Source of the DNA: Diphasiastrum complanatum
Taxonomy: Eukaryota; Streptophyta; Lycopodiopsida; Lycopodiales; Lycopodiaceae
Direction of reading: 5' to 3'
NCBI GenBank assembly: GCA_029204225.1
Contig: MU833229.1
Location: forward strand, 17,501-59,289
DNA: 41,789 nucleotides
Positions 10,636 through 21,874 of this stretch are shown here, one piece after another. A program made the translations under genes and the position numbers. The stretch's first letter is position 1, and every line of letters begins with the position of its first letter. The notes beneath the pieces were generated by a model that saw only the letters and a program-made list of their open reading frames with translations, had not been told where the DNA came from and did no database searches.

Positions 10636-11345
10636 CCCTTGCAGACAGCAAAATTTTCAGTTCCAATGGTCAAGAACTCTCGCAGAGGATTCTGAAGTTT
10701 CATCTCAATGAGACCAGGACACAAAAGAGCTTATGAGAGTTAGTTTGATTTCAGTGAGCAGAAAATTGGGTTTAAGTGCTAAAAAATCACTAAAAAGTGA
10801 AGATCCAGCAAATCCTTCTAGTAAGAACTCTCACAGACTCTCTCAATCAATTCAGAATGTCAATTTACATCAGTGATGAAGCCTGCGAGAGTTAGTTTTG
10901 AGATTTGGTGAAGATCAAGCCAAAAAAGTAGTTTTGAACTCTCGTAGACAGTGAAATTTATACTTCTTGCGAGAGTTAACTCCTGTAGAGAATTCTATAG
11001 TGAGATCTGACCCAGATCCAGCTACTGTGAGCCTTGCGAGAGTTACTTCCCAAGGATCTAAGAGATATCATGTTTTTTATCTGCAAAAATAGCTAAACAA
11101 CCCTCGCACAGCCAACCCTCGCACAAGAGAACCCTCGCAGACTAGATCAGTGGAAAGATTTGCATCAGATCTAGTTGTTGTCAAAATCTCAGGTCAATCA
11201 GTGCAAGGAGTAAAAATTTATCAAGGAAAAACCACCGCAAAAAGCCTAAAATTCACTCTGGCCAATCAGATCGATCAGATCCTTGAGATCCAGACAGCAT
11301 CCTACTATATAAGCAAGATCCAATCACTTTAAAACCCACCATCGG
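10636..11345 (+). repeat. LTR-like array of alternating inverted 11-13-bp motifs (gypsy element 2, 5' region)
   Basis: The motif AACTCTCGCAGA and its reverse complement form CTGCGAGAGTTAG recur in alternation. Sense copies: 10675-10687 and 10937-10949. Reverse copies: 10883-10895, about 10966-10980 and 11032-11045. A direct cluster of three AACCCTCGCA words lies at 11099-11140. A TATATAAG box at 11306-11313 lies about 110 bp before the first gag start. Position before gag plus the TATA box suggest a 5' LTR. LTR ends, PBS and target duplication were not identified. Related sequence recurs at 40020-40890. Confidence 0.55.
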
Positions 11346-11420
11346 ATGAATCTAAGATCAAGATGATCAATAGCACGAAGGATAGCAAATCAAGCACCAC
11401 ACCTTCCCAAATTAGCAACT

Positions 11421-12226
11421 GTGCAACAAGAGGCAGAACCGAAACCAACACCAATGGATCCAATGGGCCAACCCGTACCTATCGCTCCCTTGCAAGCAGT
11501 CCAGAGAGCACCACAGATGGAAATACCAAAATACAACGGATCATCAGATTCCATTCGATTCCTCCAGATCTACGAACAAGCTTGTGAAATCTACGACAAA
11601 CGGACACCTGTAGAGAAGTTGATGCTATTCCTCATGTCCTTATTAGCAGTGGCTCAAGATTGGTTTTTCAACCTGTCATAGGAAGAAAAATCTACCTGGG
11701 AAGCGGTTAAAGCGGCTCTCATTACGCGCTTTAAACCAAGAAAGTTCCTGGAAGACCCATTCCTCCTACTGAGCAAAGTCAAGATGGGAAAACGAGAAAG
11801 GATCAAGGACTATATTGAGCAAGCGCACCAAATCAACAACAGCGTATGGCCTTACCTGCACCACCAGGGCCAGCCAATCAACAAGTGGCCCATGTACACC
11901 TGACAGCAGCAGGACCAGAGATGCAAATGCCACCTCAACTTGAACAGCAGCAATGGTACGGACCAGATGAACCATTTATGGATCCTGCCATAAATGAATA
12001 TGTTGCGGCCTATGCAGCTCAAACCCAGCATCAAGGCGGAAGAAATTACGACTGCTATGGATGCAGCGAAGGACATAGAACTGCGGAATGTCCCTGCAAG
12101 GGACAATATACATCCTTCTGTCGAGAATACGATTATGGACACTGTTTCAAGAATTGTCCATTTAAACCTGGAACCAGTGCACCTCTTAACTTCATTACAA
12201 TATAGCAACCAACAGTTCCAGCAGGG
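11421..12226 (+). pseudogene. Gag of gypsy element 2
   Basis: The N-terminal part has MEIPKYNGSSDSIRFL, then LFLMSLLAVAQDWF and, after a TAG at 11679, STWEAVKAALITRFKPRKF. This is the retrotransposon_gag capsid pattern. A frameshift near 11840-11865 moves the frame. The nucleocapsid region then has two degenerate zinc knuckles: CYGCSEGHRTAEC (one residue short between the second Cys and His) and CREYDYGHCFKNC (second Cys replaced). A TAG at 12203 separates it from the protease block in the same frame. The first ATG in frame is at 11435; an upstream short frame from 11363 may be leader. Confidence 0.78.
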
Positions 12227-13284
12227 ATGCCATCAGATAGACACCAACTCCACGGTCCTGTGTTAGCTGTTACGCGAGCGCAGAAGAGGAAGGAAGTGGC
12301 TCTCTCACCACCACCATTGGTCACTGACGACCAACCCTCAACTTCAGTGCCATATCCGAATGTGAGGGGAGAAAGAAGGCAGTACTTGAAAATAAGACAC
12401 TGGGTACAGAAAGCACAAGCGGAGAAAAAAGAGCAAGAAAGAGTTAATCCCACGGAACCTCCAGCTGGCATCGAACGGGAACCGCAAGTGGGCTCACCAC
12501 TGTGCATTGATCAAAATGATCGGTTGCACCAACATGAACTACCTTTTCACATGGTGGAGCCCGAGGAACCACGCACTGAAAGGCTCACACTTTTATTGTC
12601 AAGCCGTGTTAGTTTACCACTCGGAGAACTACTGCAGATTGCACCACAAGCAAAAAGCCTTCTAGCTGAATGGGCCAAAGCGAATGAGGAGCCAGTAGTG
12701 CCTGAGCCCATATATTGTACAGGCTATGAAGAAACAAGTAACGTCCTCCACATCGGAGCAGCATGGGAAAGTGAGGAACACAACATCACTTTGCCCATCA
12801 AACACAAGAGATACGAGGACGAGACAGCAGTGGTAGATGGAAGATCGGGTGTCAATTTGATCTCCACTACTTTATATGAAAAATGGGGTCTGCAAGGGTT
12901 GAAGCCAGCAAGATTCGCCATCAAGCTGGCAGATCAATCCTATGTGAAACCAAAAGGTGTAGTTGCTGATATCCCTGTAAAGATAGCAGGCATGCAGTTT
13001 GTGAGTACTTTTGTAGTCATGGATATACTTGAATCTCCATCTGCATACCGTGTTTTACTAGGAAGACCATGGTTGAGGACTGTGCAAGTGGTACACAACT
13101 GGGGTACGGAAAAACTCACCTTCAAAAACAGAGAACAGGCTGTAAAGATTGATCTCACCACACGGGTGGTGAAACCTATTGCACCCAAAGCTGATGACGG
13201 ATCATCCAGAACAGATCACACGATTGATCGCCCAAGGCCAGCCAAGGGAGGTCACTATGATTCAGAGATGGATTTCGTGAATTG
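12227..13284 (+). pseudogene. Protease region of gypsy element 2
   Basis: A linker of about 190 residues, rich in charged residues, precedes an aspartic protease. The active-site-like segment VVDGRSGVNLIS lies near 12829-12864, then LADQSYVKPKG, FVSTFVVMDI and YRVLLGRPWL near 13048-13077. Related plant gypsy elements have D-G-G-S-G here. This copy reads D-G-R-S-G, a one-base change at the triad glycine. The block ends with GGHYDSEM, which matches the start of the PR-RT spacer seen in element 3 (GVHYDSKT). At about 13285 the sequence switches abruptly to an inverted piece of the same element. Confidence 0.82.
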
Positions 13285-13644
13285 TGATGGTTGAACTGGT
13301 ACTTTCTTGGTTCCGTAATGATCTGGGTCCATATGATGTAGGACCTGTTCATCAGTCAGCTCAATCTCCTTATTATAAGTTAGAGCATGTTGCCAAGGGA
13401 CTAGATCATCGTCCACTGGGTTCTCAATAGGCTCCGTTGACAGCCATGCTACGTTTATCATATTCACCCCAAATGTGATTGGTGTATCCACGGTGTAACA
13501 TTTGGGGGAAGATGTGCTAGGTTCTGGATCTGATTCATATTGACATGCCTGGCAGTCAATAGTTGCTAATGCATCTGTCCAACGGTAGCTGGTTGCACAA
13601 GTACTGGCTACCAATGTGAGATAGATCCAAATTGGTGAGGGCAC
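13285..13644 (-). pseudogene. Inverted PR-RT spacer segment of gypsy family 2
   Basis: On the minus strand this reads RWTDALATIDCQACQ, INVAWLSTEPIENP, DDLVPWQHALTYNKE, LTDEQVLHHM and KKVPVQP. The plus strand at 21895-22185 encodes the same series (WTDALATVDCMARQ, MNVAWLSMEPIPEP, DDLVPWQHALSYDEE, LTDEQILHHM, RIPVQPP) between protease and RT of element 3. Here the piece is in reverse orientation and starts where the plus-strand reading of element 2 breaks off. It is therefore an internal inversion or a reversed fragment. It is open for about 129 codons by chance of preservation. I do not claim a function for this spacer. Confidence 0.75.
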
Positions 13645-13951
13645 GTTATGAAAAGCTAGTCTGCTAAGCCATCACCGCTAGATCTAAGAAGATCAAGCCA
13701 AATCAAGCTAGATCCATCAAGATTCAGCCAGATCTTGCAAGATCGGGAAAATCCACTAGAATCCAAGAAGGACCCGTTTGCGACCAAACTTCCTACCAGC
13801 TATCATCCGATCATACTGAATACCGATCTACACTCTGAACTACACTTCTTGTCATCCAACACTCGTTATTCACAGTTTTCTGTTGTTTCCGCACCTTTTT
13901 CGATTTTCCACCGTTTTTCCTACTTTTTTGACTCTAATCATCACTGTTGAC
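13645..13951 (+). other. Leader-like stretch before the unassigned ORF
   Basis: About 300 bp without recognisable coding. The first part repeats GATC-containing words (GATCAAGCC, GATCCATC, GATCTTGC) between 13680 and 13745. The second part is T/C-rich up to the ATG at 13952. It resembles an untranslated leader. I see no splice or promoter signal strong enough to call. Confidence 0.3.
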
Positions 13952-16900
13952 ATGGCCTCCTCATCCTCTAAAGACTATGGCACCAAACAGGTGATCCAGC
14001 GTGATCCCCGAGGCCACACAGATTTGGCCTCTACCCTCTGACGCTTTGATCCAACCATGGCTGCAGACTGGCCCACTTCTAGAGGCAATGGGTTCTTACC
14101 CAGCGCTTTTCCATTTTGAGATTAACATGGGCCTCGCCCTTTACGCTTACGCCACCTGGGACGAGAAAAAGACTCGTTTCCACTTCCTGTACCAAGGTAC
14201 CACGTACAAGGTCAGGATTAACGTAGACTCGATGGTCACCATTGGCATTATGTCCGGTGATCGTCAGCCCAACTCCCATCGCCACGCCAAAACTCTGATC
14301 AAGCCTTTCGTCACCCAAACTGCACTAGAAATTTCAATCCAGACTAACAATGGTTACTTGATAGATGTTATCACGGAACCTATCATTCAGACGACTGCGC
14401 ATCTGTTGAATAACTTTTTGGTTATTTCAACATTTCGCAAGGACAGAATCCAGTCTAAGCTACTGAGTCAGATAGTGGGATCCTTTATGGAATTCCCTGG
14501 CCCCTCCGTTGTGCCATACGACTAGCATAGCTTCCTTATTTGTGAGCTAACTAACTCCATCAAACCCAACAACCATGAGCGTATCACAGCAGGCCCCCTG
14601 TTGTGTAACTTTGTCTACACACTTCTCGAGGCGCAAGTGCACGGTTTCCAACGCTCATCCCTTTTGTCTACCCTCGTGCCACACACTAACCTTTATCCGC
14701 CATCTCAAACATCCACCTCCTCCCAACCTGCAATTATTAACACAACAACTAGCAAATGAATGTGTGGCACTGTCTCTACATCCACATCTTCACCTGCTAC
14801 CCGAAGACTACCGCACTAACCGCACTAACCACCCCATCAACCACCGCCACTTCTTCCGTGCAACCCCCCACTTCGATCTCTGTTGTCGCTACCTCTCTTT
14901 CTGTTCCATCCACATCTGTTTCTGTGTCCACCCTCGTTTTCTCTGTTGATACGATTCCTATCTCTGTTACATTATTTACTACTCCGTCCATCACCATTGC
15001 ATCCTCCATCACTCCTGTCGCCACCGTTGCTTCATTCCGTTCAATCTTTTTGATTATTAATTGTCTCCAGACACTCTGGCATGGATGCAAGTCATCAAAT
15101 TTTCACCCCCACGCCAGACCCTTTCTGCTCCATCTTTGTCTTCTTCCATACTCCACACCACCCTTTAGTTCCCCTTTGTTCCTCCCATCCTCTCGTTCGG
15201 ACAAACCGTCCTCACCCCTGTTTCCACAGTTGCTTCTCAAACCCCACCTGCTTCGCCACCAAAGGTTGTCGAGGGCAACCAACCAATGTCTAATGACGCA
15301 TTTATTCAAACAGTTTTTGTACCATCACCAGATTGGGCTGATCCTACCGCCCCATGTGGCATCAAGTCCAATGAGAACCTGATAGAAGATAATGACAACG
15401 GTATTCCACAAGTCGTCGGGGCCGATACAACACAAGCCCCTATCAGTGCCAGTGTACCGGCTACTCCCACAGACCTAACGACGGCGTACCAGACTCTGGG
15501 AAAATACATCCTGGATGCGGTAGCGGCCAAAGCCATTCTGGAAAGTAGGGTACTACACCTGGCGATGAGTAACACATAGTTGCAAGCAAACCTCACCAAG
15601 CTGCAGCACGAACTGATTCTAACGCACCAACATGAACAAGAAAGGCACCAGGAGATTGCCAAGCTGCAACAGAAGGAGGAGGGCCTCAACAAAGATATCC
15701 AAAGCCTCTCCAAAGCGCTGACAGAGGCCTCCACAAAGGTGTGGGAGCTTGAATCTGAAGCTTCCCAACGGCTTGCTCCCATCCAGGCGCAACTAAACCT
15801 TTTGGAAGCAGAGAATACACGCCTGAGGATGGAGGTCAAAGCCCTACAAGATGAAAAGATCGTCTGCTTAGCTCAACTTGCATCAGACTCAAGACTGCTT
15901 TCTCAATAAGAATGAATCTTCTTCGACATCAGGTGCAGGTTTATAGCCAAACCTTAAACAGCTACCAGGCATAGTTCAACAAATATCGGACAAGCACAAC
16001 TTATGAGCTCGCCCAGGCCAAGCAAGCCCTCAAGGCGTGCCAAAAATTCATGGACACGAAGGCCCAGCCCACCCCCGGGGTAATTCCACTGCCATCGATT
16101 TTTGACGCTGCACAAGCCAGTACCAGCCAAGACCAACGCCAGCAGGCAGCATGAGGATTTAACCAAGATCAAGGGTCTGAAGGCCAAGATCAAGGGCAAA
16201 CAGATACGATTGCTGAGACGCGAGACCAGGGCCAAGGCGCAAATACCAACCAAAGCCCAGCCACATCATCCAGAGGTTCGTGCACGATATCTGCCAGTCG
16301 GGCCTTCCAAAGACCCAAGTCCGTGGAGGAGAAAATCAACGAATTCCTATCAAAGTATCCTCACGAGTCATCAAGAGGCGGCTGGTAGATATCGTTTTCA
16401 GCTCAAACCATAAAGGACAAAGAATTGCAAGCATTACCCACCCTCCAACCACAACTAGAGTGGCGTCACCAATTGTTCGAAAGAGACCTTGCGGCCATCA
16501 GGGCCTACGTGACGAGTCCACAACAATTACGGGTGAACGCGCACTTCTTGCCATGTTCATGAAGATCCAAATGGGCGGAATGCGGCACCCCTCTAGACAA
16601 GATCACACTTCAAAATTTTAATTGGCTGATCATACAGTCAGAATATGGGTGGACTACGGATGTAGATGCCAGAAGGGCTCTCACCGCATTTGCAAACCAT
16701 TATATCAATTGCCCTGATCCAACAGTCCGCGCGACAACCACTTACGTCCGGGACTTAGAACATCTAATGGGGATCGAGACTAAATGGGACAATTTTCTCC
16801 CATCCATATTCTTTGACGTTAATAAAGTGCTACCTTCAGACAAAGTCGAAGATCAGCTGCCAATCGCTCGTGTGTATTACCAAGCTGCACTTCTGGGAGA

Positions 16901-17081
16901 TTCATGGACACACAGATTCCAAACATGGGTCAACCAAGATTGGCTGCGAGGAGTCCACAAGTCCCTTCACACGCCCAAGGGAAGAAAACGCTATACCAAA
17001 ACGGCAGAGTGCCGAGGGACCGGCACTACTTCAGGTCGTGGGTCTTGTTGGGGGTATTCCCAACAAAGTGTAAATAAATAA
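13952..17081 (+). pseudogene. Long unassigned retroelement ORF: N-terminal domain, S/T/P linker, coiled coil, C-terminal domain
   Basis: It opens with MASSSSKDYGTKQVI at 13952 and shifts frame near 14000. An N-terminal domain (about 14001-14640) has GSYPALFHFEINMGLALYAY, WDEKKTRFHF and LLCNFVYTLLEAQVHGF. The shape loosely recalls plant-mobile-domain proteins but is not a firm match. A Ser/Thr/Pro-rich, Cys-poor region spans about 14650-15280. A long coiled coil (15580-15909: LTKLQHELILTHQHEQERHQ, LEAENTRLRMEVKALQDE) continues in the next frame to about 16060. A C-terminal domain (16610-17000) has NFNWLIIQSEYGW and WDNFLPSIFFDVNKVLP. Stops near 14523, 15577, 15973, 16152, 16387 and 16558 fall in an otherwise continuous frame. 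It may be an additional ORF of a Tat-like gypsy element. Confidence 0.55.
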
Positions 17082-17098
17082 AATCATCCAATAAAATG

Positions 17099-17823
17099 TG
17101 TTGCGAGGTTATGACATCCTGCGTGTATAAGCCCATGGCCCAATGAGCACGCAAGTGAAGTTGTAAATAAAAGACTAGACTTGGGCCCTTTGTAATTAAA
17201 ATAAAACTTGAGGCCCAAAGTCAATTCTAAATTTAGAGCTTACTTTTTAGAGTTGGGTCCAATTTTGGACTCACATGAATCTTGTGATTTCCAATATACT
17301 TTTTGTGGACCCTTGGATCAAGTTGGGTCCAAGATGAATGGATAGGATCAATGTGAATATTAGCCAATAGGATTGAGGGGCAAGGGCCTTCCCCATTTTA
17401 TAAAAAGGCACCATTTGTACATTATTTCCATGCTTAATAGAGAGGAGGAGACTCTCCCATTTTGAGAGCTCAAGCATCCTCTTTTGGTAATCAATCTTGC
17501 TTATGATATTGTTGTGATTGCTTGTTATTTTCATTTTCCATGCTTTTTGGTTATGCTAGTTAAGGTTTTTCCATAAGCAATGACATTGAGCATTTGAGCT
17601 AACCTCCATCTCATCTCTCTCTCTTTCTCTCTTCTCTTCTCTCTTCCTCTCCTTTTCTATCCATTTCCTTCACCCAAATCATGATGAATGTTAGTGTAGA
17701 GGAGTAGAGTTAAGGGAGAGTAGTGTTAGTGGTGAATAGAGTTAGGGAGGAAGTAGGAAACTAACTAAATTTAGCATCTATGCATAGTTAGGTACCTATC
17801 CAATGATCTAACCCTTGTTGACA
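17099..17823 (+). mobile_element. LTR-like sequence after the unassigned ORF
   Basis: It lies 17 bp downstream of the ORF stop. It begins TGTTGCGAGG and has a possible end TTGTTGACA at 17823 (TGT/ACA). It contains AATAAAA signals near 17169 and 17201, a TATA box TTTTATAAAAAGG near 17396-17408, and a (CT)n tract at about 17612-17655. That arrangement suits an LTR with U3, R and U5. No target duplication matches at these edges, no second copy exists in the window, and no tRNA-complementary PBS follows, so the limits are tentative. Confidence 0.45.
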
Positions 17824-17834
17824 GGCGGGAGGGC

Positions 17835-19749
17835 TATACTACGCAAGATCTTCGAACCTACATACTTACAGAACAGATCCAGCACCAAAGTCGTCAACAA
17901 CAAAACTCCTTATGAAGTTTGGCATGGACAGAAGCCTAGTGTCAGCCATTTAAAAATCTTTGGTTGTATATGTTTTGTTCACATTCCTAAATAGCTTAGG
18001 AAGAAGCTAGATCATAAGACAAATAAATGTATTTTTATTGGCTATCCTGATGAACATAAAGCTTATAAAGTTTATGATCCATCCACCAATGTAGTATTTG
18101 TCTCTAGGGATGTAATATTTCAAGAGCATACATACTATGATTTTAAACAGCCATCAATAAACGATGCTATGTCATTTCATCCTATTTTCAAGGGTGTTGG
18201 CTCAATTGGTTATCTTTACATGCAAAGTTTCTTTGGTCTCAAGTTCGAGCCTCCCCTTGGAAACCAAGAAGCATTTCATCCTATTTTACGTAGTATAGAT
18301 TCTTCCAACGTTGATGGTCCTTCTACAGAACCTGTAGCTATAGCTACAGAAGACGAGGAGCCGATAGTACTTGTCATCAGACCAGACCAAGCCAGCTCAA
18401 GTAGATCTGGAGAAATTCAAGAAGAAGCATCATCGCATCCTAGTCAACCAAACGTTCGCAGATCCTCACGAACTCGGACAGTTTCTAAAAGGCATACACC
18501 TCAATCATTGTGGACTTCATCAGAAGAATCAGAGACCCTAGCCGAAGCAATTAACTCCAAGGATGCTGTAAAGTGGCAAGAAGCTATGGAAAGCGAGTAC
18601 AACTCACTTTTGACGAACCAAACATGGACACTAGTTGACTTTTCCACTCACAAGAGAGTTATTAACAACAAGTGGATCTTCAAGAAGAAGATCAACTCTG
18701 ATGATTCCATTGCTAAATGGAAAGCACGGTTGGTGGCTAAATGATTCACTCAAGTCCAAGGAGTGGATTACCAAGAAATTTGTCTTCAAGATGCAGTCAA
18801 TCAGGACTCTGATTGTGTTAGCAGCCACAAAAGACCTCGAAATGCACCAAATGGATGTCAAGACAACATTTCTGAACAACAACGTCGAGGAAGTGCTATA
18901 TACCTTCCAACCAGAAGGATTCGAAGTCAAAAGCCAAGAGCACAAAGTGTGTAAGCCGCACAAAGCAATCTACGGTTTGAAATAGGCTGCAAGAGCATGG
19001 TTCGATAGAATCGACTCTTATCTCCTTCAATTGGGATTTGCAAACAATTCAGCTGATTGTAATGTTTATTCAAAGCATATAGGCACCAATTTAGTTCACA
19101 TAGCTCTTTACGTAGATGATACGTTTATCTTGTCTAACGACACTTCTCTTCTACACACTACTAAGAGTGATCTGTCAAAGGAATTTGACATGACTGATTT
19201 AGGAGCTATCCATTCTTTGCTAGCAATTCACATTACTAGAAATAGACTTCAGAAGAAGATCTATTTTAGCCAGCAGACATATCGACTCAGATTGGGGAGG
19301 AATAGTCTCTACTAGAAAATCTACCTCCGGATCTGTTTCTATCTGGCAGGGGGACCGATTTCATGAAACTCAAGGAAGCATAAATCAGTTGTGCTTTCTT
19401 CGATAGAGACAAAGTACATTGCAGCATGTCAAGCTTCAAAAGAAACTGTATGGATCAGGTTAGTACTTCATGACCTACATCACACTCAGTTCAATGCTAC
19501 CACCATTTTGTGTGACAACTTGAGCTGTATTTCACTATCACTGAATCCCAAATTTCATGGCAAATCCAAGCACATAAAAATCTAGTATCATTTCATCCAG
19601 GAGAAAGTTTTGTAGGGCAAGTGATCTTTCAATACTGCTCCACAACAGAAATGGTCGTAGACATCTTCACCAAAGTGTTTCCCAAGATCAAGCATCAGAA
19701 GTTCTTCAACATGCTGAACCTGGCGAAGATACCAAGGCTCCAACCGTGA
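17835..19749 (+). pseudogene. Copia element 2 pol: integrase end, reverse transcriptase, RNase H
   Basis: Starts inside the integrase C-terminal part (KTPYEVWHGQKPSVSHLKIF, then KKLDHKTNKCIFIGY). A Ser-rich linker leads to RT: NSKDAVKWQEAMESEYNSL, WTLVDF, NNKWIFKKK, then QPEGFEV, KAIYGLK-stop-AARAWFD and the active site YVDD at 19109-19120. Integrase before RT identifies Ty1/copia. A deletion near 19287 joins the RT end to RNase H (DSDWGG, RKSTSGS, LSSIETKYIAACQASKE, NPKFHGKSKHIKI, DIFTK). Stops lie near 17994, 18742, 18983, 19313 and 19583. Frameshifts occur near 18790 and 19385. Gag and the 5' LTR are missing. The final stop is at 19747. Confidence 0.9.
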
Positions 19750-20110
19750 CCTTAAGGGGGATTGTTGGAAATTAAGCCCATAGTTGTCTCCTTGGTGAAT
19801 AACTATTTCTATTTCATGATTCTTCCTACATGTTTATTGATCATTGGTCTAGGGTCAAGTGAAACCAACTTTGGTTCTACGTCTGCTCATCTGATACTTG
19901 CAGGAATCACAACTTAGACAGCCAAATTATTTGAAAAACGTCTACAACAGGCTTCCGGCTGATCTCCAGCAAAGCGTAACCAATCCTGTCATAATTTCAA
20001 GTTCAGATGTTAAGTTCAATTACTTGAAGTCATTGAAGACTTGGCCATCTTCAAGGACTTCCAAGAACTAGCATTTAGAACAAGTCCGCAGATTTACATT
20101 ACTTTTTCAA

Positions 20111-20190
20111 CAGTCTGCAGAAATACACTAAGTGTCACAACAGTCTGCATAAATACTCTAAGTGTCGCTACAGTCTGCAGAGATGAACTA
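20111..20190 (+). repeat. 30-bp tandem repeat in copia LTR U3
   Basis: CAGTCTGCAG/T recurs at 20111, 20141 and 20171, an exact 30-bp period. The intervening sequence AAATACACTAAGTGTC is repeated with few changes in the first two units, and the third unit is partial. Such U3 repeats in copia LTRs are often enhancer-like, but no factor site is claimed here. Confidence 0.85.
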
Positions 20191-20207
20191 TCTTTTGCAT
20201 CGTGTCA

Positions 20208-20311
20208 GCTTTTTCCGAAAAGCGATAGTGTCGACAGTGTCAGCTTTTTTGCATTTCCTCGAAATGCGACAATGTCGGCTTTTTGCGATAGTCTCGTCTT
20301 TTTTCAAAAAG
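20208..20311 (+). repeat. Cluster of short hairpins in copia LTR
   Basis: Three close inverted repeats are visible. GCTTTTTCCGAAAAGC is at 20208-20223 (outer pairs match, one base unpaired in the loop region). GCATTTCCTCGAAATGC is at 20251-20267, and CTTTTTTCAAAAAG at 20298-20311. Between them the word GTGTC recurs, and CGATAGT occurs twice. The hairpins share an A/T-run stem capped by GC. Confidence 0.6.
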
Positions 20312-20566
20312 CGACACTTGTCTTGACCGTATATACTATGTATAGTTGTCACAAAAGCCAAATACTTCCAAGTACAATGACTTACCTAATTAGGTGACAA
20401 ACATTTACTATAATTAGTACATGGATGAATTGTATAAATGGATCATCCAGGCACACTCTGCGTGATGCTCCGTCCATGAGACGAATGATTTTGAGCCTCC
20501 CAGTTGCGCCGCCATTTTGGTTATAATTGCTATTTTATTGTGCTTCAGTGTAATATAGCATCAACA

Positions 20567-21830
20567 CGCTAATCTATCTGTGTATAATGTAGATGAATGC
20601 TTGTTGTGATTGAATGCACTTTATTGTTGTTTGATCGTGCTTGTTTACTCACTTTGATCAGAACACGGACGTCTACGACTCCTTCACTTCTGATCAGACA
20701 ATGGCTGTCTTTGACGCCTGAGGAACTCATGATATCATACTGCTCTTCCATCTATTTTAGAACTAAACTTCATATTGAATTTGATTTTCAGTAATACGAC
20801 ACACATACAAATCATTTCTAATCTCTTCGGTGGACTGTACTCTCGTTTTTGTGAGTATGAACTAATTTTTAAGATCCTGTTGGGCAACTAGAACACATAA
20901 AGCTATGATTATATTTAGCATAAGCTTTCTATTAGACTATTTTTGCATCTAGCAGCTGATTGTAATGGGAGAACTGTTCCGCAATATTCATGCTCTTTTT
21001 TGTTCATGTTCCCTTGCCCCATCAGAACATAATTCTTGAACCTAGCTCAAAGTCATGTGGAATTTGCAATCAGAGAAAATGGTTGACATAGCTCATGTTA
21101 CATGAACTCATCCATGCCTTAACACAAATGGAGCATTAGATTTTTGTGACAATGAAACTGCATATTATACAAATTGATGAGCCTGAGACTATTGTTGCTT
21201 CAGATCAACGAAGCAAATAGCGGTGCATCGCAAAAATATAGGATTCCCATAATAACAACTCACGCAATCTAAATGCCATCAATACATGCCTCTCGAGATC
21301 TTAAAATGTAGATTCATCTTCCTCGTGTAATAAAAACACTTCTTTTAGACAAAATTCTTGACCGATTATTATAATTCATCATCGTCCATATTCCTCACAA
21401 TCAACTTAGTAACAAACGTTCTGCAATCCCGCCAAATTCCCAAATGAAGCTTTGGAACCTGAAACTCATCTAATAATTGAACATTTAGCTATTTTTCACT
21501 TGAATTTGCTTGCCATAAACATGATTGATCGAATCCAAATAGGAAAATGAATGTAAATCTACATTTAATCAAAGCAAAAATGTTCATAAAGCAAGAAACT
21601 GATAGATTATCATCGTCCTTTGTCAAAACGTAGAATACGTGAAGATTGTATCATTTTCACAAAACCATTAAAACAAGCACATGCAATTTACTTACAAAAA
21701 CAACTTTGATTAAGAAAATATAGCCATACCTTCTTGGATGCGAAGAACATTTTCTATTTATCCCATACTCTCCAAGTCTCACATTTTGTTAGTCTGGTTT
21801 GTTGGAAAAAGATCCCTACACATGGAGGAC
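20567..21830. other. Unassigned AT-rich sequence
   Basis: About 1.26 kb between the copia LTR and gypsy element 3. I see no domain, splice-site series, tRNA or repeat pair. Short open frames (for example 20597-20794) lack recognisable motifs. Confidence 0.4.
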
Positions 21831-21874
21831 TTTTCTGATGATAAGATAGCCAATGCAATTGAGAGTAACATGAG

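Larger units (their letters stand above)
19763..20566 (+). mobile_element. 3' LTR of copia element 2
   Basis: It starts with TGTTGGAAATTA directly after the polypurine tract TTAAGGGGGAT and ends at CATCAACA, giving TGTTG/CAACA ends and 804 bp. A TATA-like TATAAAT lies near 20435-20441. U3 holds a 30-bp tandem repeat (20111-20190) and a cluster of short hairpins (20208-20311), listed separately. The matching 5' LTR is not in the window, so the right end rests on the terminal motif only. Confidence 0.7.

Noticed and set aside
15306-15839. Minus-strand open frame of 177 codons
   Set aside because: Antisense of the coiled-coil ORF; Ser/Cys-rich composition is what the reverse of Gln/Leu/Glu codons gives.
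20597-20794. Short open frame between copia LTR and gypsy element 3
   Set aside because: 65 codons, no motif and no neighbouring gene structure.
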